A stretch of DNA of 64,000 bases from Saccharolobus caldissimus (GTDB taxonomy: Archaea > Thermoproteota > Thermoprotei_A > Sulfolobales > Sulfolobaceae): positions 1,328,001 through 1,392,000 of the forward strand of contig NZ_AP025226.1 in assembly GCF_020886315.1 (NCBI RefSeq), given 5' to 3'. The first letter of the stretch is position 1, and every line of letters begins with the position of its first letter. The position numbers and the translations under genes are program-made. The notes under the pieces were generated by a model that worked only from the letters and a program-made list of their open reading frames with translations, had not been told where the DNA came from and ran no database searches. Below are positions 17,844-26,606 of this stretch, piece by piece.

Positions 17844-18632
17844 TTATGAATTGTATGACAGTTTGTATATACCATAATCAGGATAATGCATTTTTATCTC
17901 AATATAATTTTTTTCTTTTATAAGTATATATTGGTTTTTAATTGGTGCCTTAATTTGATGGCTATTATCTAGATATAAAAACCTTTCTAGGTTTATCGAT
18001 TCTGCATTTTGGCTATTTTCGAGAAATATTTTACTGGAGTATTCTAGGGTAGGAGCGTATATCCAGAAATAGTTTTGGCTAAAGGTCTTATCTCTCATCA
18101 AATTTCCCTTGGATAGTCTATTCCATATATATAGACCGAATTCAATTATCTCTCCAGCCTTCGTTTGATCTAGGGTAATCTCAGCTTTTATTTTATTTTT
18201 ATATCTCATTAAATGTATTTCGCCTTGATCACTATTGACGACCTTTTTACCATTTCTTATTACACTTCTTTCAATTTTCTTCTTTTTTATTTTAACCAGC
18301 CCGCTATAGACAATATAATTATAGAAAGGTATTTTATGATAATTGTCGTCTACTATCATTAAGAGTACGTATATTGATTGAGTCTTTACTGAATAACCTT
18401 TAGACATTTTCAATTTTACTATATTACTATATTTTAATATAATGAATTTAAGTAGTTCATCTATTATGAAATTTCTCTCTATTTGTCTTAGTAGACCTTG
18501 TTCTAAAAGGTAATTAATTATTTCTGCATTTACTCTCAGTTCTCCCTTCTTTTTTTCCCTTATGGAGAAAAAATCTGCCAAATTTTCCAATAATGATATA
18601 TTTATTGAGTTTTTCTTTTCCATATCCATCAT
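17844..18632 (-). CDS. Third gene of the tubulin operon, unknown function
   Basis: The 262-residue protein is soluble and has a helical, possibly winged-helix-like N-terminus (residues about 10-70) and a beta-rich C-terminus. Its C-terminal half is a paralogue of the protein at 36654-37484. Shared points are GEIIEFGLYIW (GEMIKYGFYTW in the paralogue), the segment around NYFWIYAPT, and the end YPDYGIYKLSYN (QPDYGAYFIKWQ). ATGA shared with the preceding gene (18629-18632) shows translational coupling. No known family was recognised. Its fixed place behind a tubulin-like GTPase suggests an adaptor or effector for that system. Confidence 0.65.
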   Translation of the reverse strand: MMDMEKKNSINISLLENLADFFSIREKKKGELRVNAEIINYLLEQGLLRQIERNFIIDELLKFIILKYSNIVKLKMSKGYSVKTQSIYVLLMIVDDNYHKIPFYNYIVYSGLVKIKKKKIERSVIRNGKKVVNSDQGEIHLMRYKNKIKAEITLDQTKAGEIIEFGLYIWNRLSKGNLMRDKTFSQNYFWIYAPTLEYSSKIFLENSQNAESINLERFLYLDNSHQIKAPIKNQYILIKEKNYIEIKMHYPDYGIYKLSYNS

Positions 18633-21118
18633 CTACGTTTAAATCTTGCTAATGAAATTCCGACTATAATATCAAATATAATGAAGAGTAGTGTATATTC
18701 TATTATAGGGATTGAAAAGAAGAACATTATTATTGATGTTATAATAACATATAAACCTTTTTTATGAGAATTATAGGGGTTAGTTACAGCAGATATTAGC
18801 AATCCCATTATTGCTAACTGAAAGAATATATCTATTACTGCTAATACCTCAAATAGGATGTTAAAGTATTGGAATACACTCGCAATTCCTATTAACGTAA
18901 TAATGTATATTATTGATAATATAACACCTACAGTTACAGTTCCCTTTGGCTTAGAGATCTTTACATTAGTTTGTACCTTGGTTTTTCCAGGTGGAGGGGT
19001 GGATACGTTATAATTTACGTTTACTACACCTCTTGATAGATCACTAGATGTAATGGTATACGTCCTGGGATAGGGCACATATATAACGTTGCCAATCGTA
19101 ACATCATAGAAAGTTAGATTATCATTTTCTTGAACTTTAATCCTTATCGAACTTTCGTTTGTATCGAAATTAAGATATTTATTTCCCCGTGAGAGTATGA
19201 ATTTCCATCTTACTCCAGTAGGAATACCTATTGCGTTAATCGTGATTTCTCTTTTGGGAGTTTGTTCAGTATCTGGAGGTTTAATTCCTTGTTTATATTT
19301 CTCTTCAAGTTTTATCAATCCTGCATAATATAACGCATCTAAGTATTTTAATACTAACTCGTTAGCTCTTCTATCGTCATCAATATCTAATCTCTTACTT
19401 AACCAATTTACTAAATTGGAATATTCTGTCCCGTTGTCTCCTATTTCTTTCCACATATCGTAGATAACGGGCATTGCTCTTATTACCCTATTGCCCATTC
19501 TAAATTCGTATATTCCAGTTCCTTTAACTTCCTCAACGTTAGCTTCTTCTCTTTTAATTATCTTTTGCATTACTTCATCAAAACTAATTTTATTATTAGT
19601 TGGAGGATCCCCGCTCACTACCTTGACTAGAGATTCAGACAGCTTTTGATCTAAACCTAGCTTTTTAAGTCCGTTAATCCAGTCCTTAAACTCATGTAAA
19701 TCATTAGCTAATCGGTTATAATCATTGGAATCAATTATAATTCTATTGATTAATTGTATAGCTGAGGTATTATATATGTAGTTTTCTAAGTGAAGGGACA
19801 TGCTTAAATACGTAATTTCTTTAGAGGATATTATGTTCTGTGTTAATAATGCCACATCCTTAAAAGCGTAACTTATGGAATCCTTTATGAAAACATACTT
19901 TCGTAAACTATCCATTAACTCTGCAACATTTCCTCCAGAATAAATTTCATTTGAGATTTTATATATATTTAGAATAAAATTATATACATCCCTGCAACTC
20001 ATGTTAACATCTTCAACGTCTTTTAATCCAAGAATACTCCTAGTTATTACAATCCTATTTTCTAAAGATAGAGAAAGTATCGAGTTTCTGATTTCATATA
20101 TGTAATCATCATAAATATTTAATGCGTCAGCTAAATTAAAGAAGGTAAAGAATAGTAGATCTCCAGTATAAATTTGAGATAGTTCTAACTCTCCTTGATT
20201 TGTAAGATAAGATTCTAGATCGTTCGGATTAATTTTAGAAAGTACTGCGAGCATTTGATCTGCTATATCCTTTAATTTAGTTAAATTTAGATTAACTGAT
20301 GGTATAAAATTTAAGAATCTATCAGTTTTTTCGAGAATAAATCTTAGAAAGTATGATGAATATTTAATAATATTATCTATTGATGGTTCATATTCGAGAA
20401 TTGTTAAAGGTTTTTTGCCTTTAATTTTTTGAGGAGTTAAGTAATAAGATATTTCACATAAATACTCTGTTGAATCCGTCAAAACTTTAGTAATTTCTTG
20501 AAGGGTTAATATGAAAGAAGAATCCAAGAGGGAGTTTACGAATCTTAATTTCTCAGAAAAGTCCTTTATATTTGCTGCATCATATCCCAATTTTTTGGAA
20601 TAATAATCTATTAAATCTGTAGAGAATCTAACTGTTGATTCGTAAGAATTCCTCATTCTCAGAACTACTGTTAAGAAATACTTTAACCTAGCGGGGTAGT
20701 ATTGATCAGCAGTATAAGGATCTGGCAACATTTCATGACAACTGTATTTGAAAACCATGGGCGGTTTCTTATCATTATAATAACCTTGAATTGAGATACA
20801 AACATCGTTTATATTATTAACGAGCTCAAAGGCAATACTTTTTGATAATCTCTCCAGTTCTTTCACGTCTATATTTAACCTCTCCAGCATATCCTTTATT
20901 TTCTTTAAATTACCTTTAGTGTTAGAACTTATGGATAGCATAGTCTCGTATTTCGCTACTAAATTAATTAGACCAGTAGTATCCTTAAGGAATTCAGTAT
21001 AACCCTCACTACTCTTATATATTTCGTAAAGCCCCTTCAAAATATAGAATGTTTGCTCGCTATTATTAGATTTGAAAAAATCTAGTAGTGATCTTTCAGG
21101 ATCAAATGGAGAGGACAA
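18629..21118 (-). CDS. 829-residue membrane protein of the tubulin operon
   Basis: Residues 1 to about 600 are helical, with several coiled stretches and no known catalytic motif. Residues about 623-710 form a beta domain opening ITINAIGIPTGVRWKFI, which resembles the F.E.GLP.GT.WSV module found in Sulfolobales surface proteins such as the one at 39.3 kb. Four TM helices (about 728-825) end the chain in ARFKRR. The start is TTG at 21118, six bases after the tubulin stop, and the end overlaps the next gene by four bases. It is probably the membrane partner of the tubulin-like GTPase. Which side of the membrane the large helical part occupies is not certain. Confidence 0.65.
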   Translation of the reverse strand: MSSPFDPERSLLDFFKSNNSEQTFYILKGLYEIYKSSEGYTEFLKDTTGLINLVAKYETMLSISSNTKGNLKKIKDMLERLNIDVKELERLSKSIAFELVNNINDVCISIQGYYNDKKPPMVFKYSCHEMLPDPYTADQYYPARLKYFLTVVLRMRNSYESTVRFSTDLIDYYSKKLGYDAANIKDFSEKLRFVNSLLDSSFILTLQEITKVLTDSTEYLCEISYYLTPQKIKGKKPLTILEYEPSIDNIIKYSSYFLRFILEKTDRFLNFIPSVNLNLTKLKDIADQMLAVLSKINPNDLESYLTNQGELELSQIYTGDLLFFTFFNLADALNIYDDYIYEIRNSILSLSLENRIVITRSILGLKDVEDVNMSCRDVYNFILNIYKISNEIYSGGNVAELMDSLRKYVFIKDSISYAFKDVALLTQNIISSKEITYLSMSLHLENYIYNTSAIQLINRIIIDSNDYNRLANDLHEFKDWINGLKKLGLDQKLSESLVKVVSGDPPTNNKISFDEVMQKIIKREEANVEEVKGTGIYEFRMGNRVIRAMPVIYDMWKEIGDNGTEYSNLVNWLSKRLDIDDDRRANELVLKYLDALYYAGLIKLEEKYKQGIKPPDTEQTPKREITINAIGIPTGVRWKFILSRGNKYLNFDTNESSIRIKVQENDNLTFYDVTIGNVIYVPYPRTYTITSSDLSRGVVNVNYNVSTPPPGKTKVQTNVKISKPKGTVTVGVILSIIYIITLIGIASVFQYFNILFEVLAVIDIFFQLAIMGLLISAVTNPYNSHKKGLYVIITSIIMFFFSIPIIEYTLLFIIFDIIVGISLARFKRR

Positions 21119-21124
21119 TTTGGT

Positions 21125-23776
21125 TCACTCTAAGGTTATGGATTCCACAAATTTGTTAAGTTCTTCACTTAAACTCTCTGATTTAGTAATTAGCATATCA
21201 GTGTAATTTATAAGGGTTTGTATAATTCTATTTACACCGTAATCCGTAGATTCCTTCTTTAACTTATTCAAGTCGTCTATCCATTTTTGACCGTATTTCG
21301 CCTTTATGTCTTCCAGTTTTGAGAGCGTTTGCAGGCTTAAATCGGCTATCTCTTTAAGGCCCCTATTCACCTCCTCCTTATTCGCTATTTTATTGGCCTC
21401 ATAAATTGCCTTAACATTTTCTGAAGATGGAAGTTTCGCCGAGGTTATAGCATCTAAATACTTCTTTACTTTAACTACATCTACGTTAGTTACTCCCCTT
21501 TGTAAACTCTTTATAGCTCCGTCTAGTAATTCCATCAAATTATCAATATTATTATTAATAATTTTAAGATCGCTATATATGCTAGATAATTCTATAATTC
21601 CCCAAATATTAAGATATTCCAGTTCTGGATTATAGTTCGCCCAGAATTCTATTATTCTCCTAGCTGCTTGATTAGGAGATAAATTGGCTACCTGCTCTCC
21701 CGTTAATGCCTCAAAGGTCTGAGGATCATTATAGAATAATGTATGATGATAAATTAACTCGTCAAAGTTTTTGTTCTTAATATCCTCATAATCCTCCATG
21801 AGATACGTCAAATCCTTTAGAATAGGAGGTGTGTTTCTAGATATTCTCCATATGTAAACACCATTTATTATGTGGTATGTGGATATACTAAATCTTTTCG
21901 AATTAATATAGCCCATTTTAGCGTCTGGATTATGAGTCTTACTCTCTAATGCTTGTTTAAGAGTTTCTGGATTAGGAAAATCATTAACGTTTATATTATC
22001 CTGCATTGATGCGGTAACCATTAATACGCTAGCTATATCGGGAGATACTACTGCGTTCTGTTTTATTAGTCCAGAATTGTACTTAGAAATGAATTCTTTA
22101 GCCTCAGTAGTTACGGGTATGGGAACGTTAATTCTCTGGTAATCTATATTAGCCATTGTTTGACCTACTGAACCCAGTGGAGCTTTTAAGTCTGCTAGCG
22201 CTCTTAAGAATTCGTCTTTTTTCCTATACTCCTCTATTAGTCTATAAAGTGATGCTTTCTCCGTGGATAACTGGGATACGTTAAAATTCTCAAGTTCTCT
22301 CACTGGAAAGACGTACTCTATCTGACTTGCGGGAGGGCTCTTTAAAAATGACTCCTCTTCCTTTACAATTTCATTGAACTCATCTATTCTCCTCTTTAAG
22401 ATTACTATACTCTCGACGTTTTCCTCAGTAGAGCTATTTATGGTATTTAATGGAGTCTCAAGGTTCTTAGGTGATATACTTCCCCCTTCTACTACTTCCG
22501 CCCTCCACTTTAGAAGTTCAGTATGCATTTCGCCTATTCTATTGCTCCATCTTCTATACACCTTTGCAGTCATGGATTTAACGGTATTGTTAAGTTTGTC
22601 TAAATTCGCTAAAAACTTTGATACATTATCCTTATATTCAGATAAGAGTCTTGAAATTTCATTTAACTCTTCCCTTAATTTAGTGTATCTAGAATTAATA
22701 TCATTAACTACAATAATTCCTACATTTTTATACCATGATAGTCTTGAAGCGGGGAAATAAATGTCATATCTACTAAAGGTGAAGAAGGAATCTGGAGACA
22801 TTGCCGCCTTAGTCCTAATATCTCCAAGGTCGAAAGTCTCAGTATATTTACTTTGTTGATTTGCCTCAACTACACCAGAAGTACCTATATCCGATATAAA
22901 TCTAGCTAGACCTATCGCTATATTAGTATCTATATCTCTAACGGGTCTATCTCTACTTATGAGGAAAAATGCTAAGAAGGGATTGACGAGATTTATAGTA
23001 TTTTCTGCTCCCCTATTTGCCTTCTCATCCTTTGATCTAATGCCATTTTTAAGTATGAACTGCATTTCCTTTATAGCAGCAAATGCATTAACGTGAAATA
23101 ACTTACCCTCATTTCCTCTAGGTAATACACCGAATCCCATTACATAAGGTTCCGAGTCTCCGGTTATCTTGCTTAGCCTACCTATAAAGTCCTTAGTAAA
23201 GTGAATGAATGAGCCAGAACCAGTACCTCCTCCTAAAGCGGTGAATACAATTAAAAATATACGATTAGTTCTCGTTCTGGCAATTAAATCACTTAACCTT
23301 CTAAGAATATCTTCCATCATGGCTTCCTTCACTGTATTATAAGATGCATAACCTATAGCCCTCTTCATTCCAGAGCCTTGAATTACATCAACACTCAATC
23401 CAGCAAGCCAAGGATTATGACTTATTATATTAGCTGTAGTGAGCGCCTCAAAGTTATTAAAGGTATACAGTAATTTACCGACTGGTGTATATTCGTACTT
23501 TTTCCTCAGCCTAGCAATACTTGCTTGATTCGTATCAAATGCCACGAATAAGAAAGGATTAATTCCGTCTTCCTTAATGATGTTCTTTGAAACTAAATAA
23601 TCTATGAGTACCTCCAATAACGCTGTCCCAGTACCTCCTAATCCTATTACTACGTAATTTACATTAGGCCTTATAATCTCTGGTATCTCAGGTTTCTTAT
23701 CAAGTGCCGTAATTATTAAATCTGGATCCCTAAGTGCGGTCTCATGCAATTCCTTAGCTTTATTAATCTTATCCAT
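21125..23776 (-). CDS. Tubulin/FtsZ-like GTPase, main part of an IS-split gene
   Basis: This 883-residue frame holds a tubulin-superfamily GTPase of the Tubulin_2 type. Visible motifs are VVIGLGGTGTALLEVL (residues 43-58), AFDTNQASI (79-87) and the signature ALGGGTGSGSF (180-190), which binds the GTP phosphates. Long helical and coiled segments fill residues 350-500 and 700-883. The ATG at 23776 is only the first Met after an IS6-like insertion. Joining the frame to the piece at 24.6-25.1 kb gives one continuous protein, so the native N-terminus with its membrane helices has been cut off. The catalytic part may still be made if a promoter reads out of the IS. Confidence 0.85.
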   Translation of the reverse strand: MDKINKAKELHETALRDPDLIITALDKKPEIPEIIRPNVNYVVIGLGGTGTALLEVLIDYLVSKNIIKEDGINPFLFVAFDTNQASIARLRKKYEYTPVGKLLYTFNNFEALTTANIISHNPWLAGLSVDVIQGSGMKRAIGYASYNTVKEAMMEDILRRLSDLIARTRTNRIFLIVFTALGGGTGSGSFIHFTKDFIGRLSKITGDSEPYVMGFGVLPRGNEGKLFHVNAFAAIKEMQFILKNGIRSKDEKANRGAENTINLVNPFLAFFLISRDRPVRDIDTNIAIGLARFISDIGTSGVVEANQQSKYTETFDLGDIRTKAAMSPDSFFTFSRYDIYFPASRLSWYKNVGIIVVNDINSRYTKLREELNEISRLLSEYKDNVSKFLANLDKLNNTVKSMTAKVYRRWSNRIGEMHTELLKWRAEVVEGGSISPKNLETPLNTINSSTEENVESIVILKRRIDEFNEIVKEEESFLKSPPASQIEYVFPVRELENFNVSQLSTEKASLYRLIEEYRKKDEFLRALADLKAPLGSVGQTMANIDYQRINVPIPVTTEAKEFISKYNSGLIKQNAVVSPDIASVLMVTASMQDNINVNDFPNPETLKQALESKTHNPDAKMGYINSKRFSISTYHIINGVYIWRISRNTPPILKDLTYLMEDYEDIKNKNFDELIYHHTLFYNDPQTFEALTGEQVANLSPNQAARRIIEFWANYNPELEYLNIWGIIELSSIYSDLKIINNNIDNLMELLDGAIKSLQRGVTNVDVVKVKKYLDAITSAKLPSSENVKAIYEANKIANKEEVNRGLKEIADLSLQTLSKLEDIKAKYGQKWIDDLNKLKKESTDYGVNRIIQTLINYTDMLITKSESLSEELNKFVESITLE

Positions 23777-23870
23777 GATATTCTTGATCTGAGTGTGGAC
23801 AACAATTTTGTTAATTTAGTATAAATTATGTGAATTGTTTTTCTGTATGAGGGGAATTAGTTTTTATTAA

Positions 23871-23941
23871 GGGTGAGCACGGGAATTAATTTGGGTGAGC
23901 ACATGGAAACCAGATGGAAAGTTCCCGTGCTCACCCAAATT
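23871..23941 (+). promoter_or_regulatory. Start-codon hairpins of IS6-like copy 2
   Basis: This is the same pair of mutually exclusive 15-bp stems as at 5361-5431, with the transposase ATG at 23903 in the loop. Confidence 0.6.
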
Positions 23942-24607
23942 ATACTAATCTTAATGGAGTATATTAATTTTAAGCCTAGGTTTTATGCTAGGAGTGAGGT
24001 TGCACTTGCTTTGGCAATGTATTTGGCTGGTTTGTCCTCTTGGAGGGCTATTTTGCCCCACTCTACCTTACTCTACGATTATAGGAAGTTTAGTAATGTT
24101 AAGTATGTTGTTCCCTTGAGTGGTAAGTATGCTGTTGATGAGACTAAGGTTCTTACTGTGAGGGGTGAGTATTATTATGTTTGGGTTGTTAGGGATGTTG
24201 TGACTAGGGGGATACCTTTCTTCATGGTTACTAGTTTGAGGAGTGGTTTGCATGTTTTAATTATTCTTGTGAAGATGAGGGAAGTTGAGGAGTTGGCTAG
24301 TAGGTATTTCAAGAGGGTTGATCAAGTGGTTTACTTGCATGATGGGGCGTCAATATATAATGCTTTCAACTGGTATAATGTTAATCATGAAAAGGTGACA
24401 TTTGAGGAAAGGGATTACGCAGAACAAGGATTCAGAACAACAAAACATAGGATATCATCAATGGACAAGCACTTCCCATGGAATTCAAATAGATTCACGA
24501 TTACCCGTTGGCTCTCAACGTTCTTCTTAATATACAACCTACTTTACACTCCAGTGTATTTACTGGACAAGGGGGTGATAATAAATGTAAATATTTCAAA
24601 TGAATGA
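23903..24607 (+). CDS. IS6-like DDE transposase, copy 2
   Basis: The protein is identical to the transposase at 5393-6097, with the same candidate catalytic acids (AVDETKV, YLHDGAS, YAEQGFR). The frame is intact, so the element is potentially active. GTG at 23873 is the alternative start. Confidence 0.88.
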   Translation: METRWKVPVLTQIILILMEYINFKPRFYARSEVALALAMYLAGLSSWRAILPHSTLLYDYRKFSNVKYVVPLSGKYAVDETKVLTVRGEYYYVWVVRDVVTRGIPFFMVTSLRSGLHVLIILVKMREVEELASRYFKRVDQVVYLHDGASIYNAFNWYNVNHEKVTFEERDYAEQGFRTTKHRISSMDKHFPWNSNRFTITRWLSTFFLIYNLLYTPVYLLDKGVIINVNISNE

Positions 24608-25080
24608 AATTGTTGTCCACACTCCTTGATCTCCTCCTTAGCTTTATTAATCCTCGTATTAATTTCATTATATCCTTGATTTATGGATTTATAATCGAGT
24701 TCCAATTGCTTAAATTCTTTTTGAATTTTATTAAATTGTAAATATTTTCTTATATACATTATAGCTGGGACTATACCAAGTAATATGGAACCTATGAAAA
24801 GCGCTAGGTATAGGTAAATGAGGAGGGGTTGAGAGAAATAAGGTTGAAGTGCATAATATATTGGGGTAAAAGGTAATGCAGTAATAGACCACGCTATCGA
24901 ATAAACTATGTTTGATATTACTAATATTAATTCTCTATTTAAAGATTCTCCAGTTAGAACCCATAATATACCGTATTCTAAACCCATAAGCACAGCTATA
25001 AGTAAACCAGCTACTGCTAACGTGGGTGGAGTTAGCAATGATGATCCAAATGCTCCTACTAAATATACTATTGGTAACAT
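24544..25080 (-). pseudogene. N-terminal membrane and coiled-coil part of the split tubulin gene
   Basis: Native sequence runs from ATG at 25080 to the IS duplication at 24625-24632; the last 27 or so codons are IS sequence. The native part has three to four TM helices (residues about 1-110), followed by a coiled coil (FNKIQKEFKQLELDYKS to INKAKEEIK). Removing the 834-bp IS and one 8-bp copy joins INKAKEEIK in frame to NIMDKINKAKELHE of the GTPase half. The restored gene has 1038 codons, 1037 residues. The original product was therefore a membrane-anchored tubulin-like GTPase. The start is preceded by GATGAAGGG. Confidence 0.85.
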
Positions 25081-25617
25081 TACCCTTCATCCTCTTGTTA
25101 ATTTCTCTCTACTCTATCTGTTATTTATATATATCTTATATCAAATGGTTCCAAAATAACATAATTATGGAACTAATTTCGACATATATAACGGCATTAA
25201 CTATCTGTATGTTCACATGAAAATTGCAGCTTAAGTTAATAATGCAACTAGTAATTTTTGCTAATCATGAGAAAAATTTTTTCAATTATATCTCTTATAT
25301 TAAGGTTAAATTCTATACTACCAGAATGTTAATAATTTATAAAATTCTATATCTAATAAATAAACTAGATATAACTAAAAATTAAATTAATTAAGAGCTC
25401 ACTTAGCCCTTCTTAGGAATAGAATTATTGTGATTCCCATAAATACAATAATTATTATAGATATAGTAATAATTAATAACTCGGGGGTGTTCTCAAACAG
25501 TCATCTTATTCGATAACTTATTGTGAAATTATATCAAAAATATATATTTTTCAAATAGCCATTCCGATCTAGGAGTAGCCGTGGAGTTAGGGCATATAAC
25601 ACCCTTGAGAAAATTTA

Positions 25618-25678
25618 TGTGCGAGGGTTGTGAGATTTTCGTGGAGGTCATCTAGATGGACCTCACAACCCTCGCACA
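25618..25678 (+). promoter_or_regulatory. Hairpin enclosing the IS1-like transposase start
   Basis: TGTGCGAGGGTTGTGAG (25618-25634) pairs perfectly over 17 bases with codons 3-8 of the transposase (25662-25678). An inner stem GAGGTC/GACCTC brings the ATG (25656) into the loop. The design is the same as in the unrelated-length IS6-like element. Confidence 0.6.
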
Positions 25679-26606
25679 ATTAATACTTCTGATTCTAAGA
25701 AATTTAAATTTTAAGCCTAGAAAGCACAAGCTAGAAGACATTGCTTATGCTATAGCAGCATACCTTCTAGGAGTACAAGTTACAAAACTCGGAATACCAC
25801 CATCAACACTATACTACTACACCAAAAAACTTGGAGTAAAGAGGAGAAAAGAAGAAAAACCACCATGCCCATCATGTAACTCAAACAAAGTAATAAAGAA
25901 CGGATCATCAAGGGGAAAAGCAAAATACAAGTGCAAAACGTGTGGAAGAACATTCTACCAAACACCTAATCACAAGATGAGTAGAGAACAAAAGGAAAGG
26001 ATCTTGAATGAGTACTTGAATAGGGCGAGCATAAGGGGAATAGCAAGGGTTGAAGGAAAGCCTTTAACCACAGTTTACAGTCTGATAAAGAGAAAAGGAG
26101 TAGAAGCATATGTTAATTTATTAGTCCTACAAGAGCAACTAAAGAGCTTTACCGCAAAAGTCACGGTAATTGACGAGAGTTGGACTTATCTTAGGGTTAG
26201 GCATGGTCCCAAGAGGGAGAACTTGTGGATATGGAATGCTTTAGCTGATGGTTTACCCTTCTTTACTACGGGTGATAGGGATTACAAGACTTTCAGCTTT
26301 CTCTTGAATTCACTGCCCAAGAGTGAGGTTAATTATACTGATGATTACTCCGTTTATCAAGTTCTTGACAATCATATTGCGAGTAAGAAATACACTTACA
26401 CGGTTGAGAGTTACCACTCTTACTATAGGGCACATTTGGCTAGGTTAGCTAGAGACACTAGGGCTGTTAATAGGAGTAAGAGGATGGTTGATTATAGTCT
26501 TGCCTTACTTAATGTCATGTATCCCCATGTGTTTTCAAGGGAGAAGACTCCCTTGAACGAGGCTTACTTGAGGGAAGTACAGAATATTAGAGAGAATCTG
26601 ATATAA
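25656..26606 (+). CDS. IS1-like transposase with zinc finger, copy A
   Basis: The 316-residue protein is one continuous frame, unlike bacterial IS1. After an N-terminal helical part (TLAQLILLILRNLNFKPRKH) comes an InsA-like zinc ribbon (CPSCNSNKVIKNG and CKTCGRTFYQT). A helix-turn-helix (RGIARVEGKPLTTVYSLIKR) and the catalytic region follow, with VIDESWTYLRV and YTDDYSVY carrying the first two acids, and AVNRSKRMVDYSLALL near the end. The frame is intact. The C-terminal end overlaps, on the other strand, the tail of the broken surface gene. Confidence 0.9.
   Translation: MDLTTLAQLILLILRNLNFKPRKHKLEDIAYAIAAYLLGVQVTKLGIPPSTLYYYTKKLGVKRRKEEKPPCPSCNSNKVIKNGSSRGKAKYKCKTCGRTFYQTPNHKMSREQKERILNEYLNRASIRGIARVEGKPLTTVYSLIKRKGVEAYVNLLVLQEQLKSFTAKVTVIDESWTYLRVRHGPKRENLWIWNALADGLPFFTTGDRDYKTFSFLLNSLPKSEVNYTDDYSVYQVLDNHIASKKYTYTVESYHSYYRAHLARLARDTRAVNRSKRMVDYSLALLNVMYPHVFSREKTPLNEAYLREVQNIRENLI

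Larger units (their letters stand above)
23791..24624 (+). mobile_element. IS6-like insertion sequence, copy 2 (834 bp)
   Basis: This copy has the same 18-bp terminal repeats and sequence as the one at 5281. It is flanked by the 8-bp duplication CTTGATCT (23783-23790 and 24625-24632). The insertion is within the coding region of the membrane-tubulin gene and opposite to it in orientation. No decay is visible, so the insertion is recent. Confidence 0.93.
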
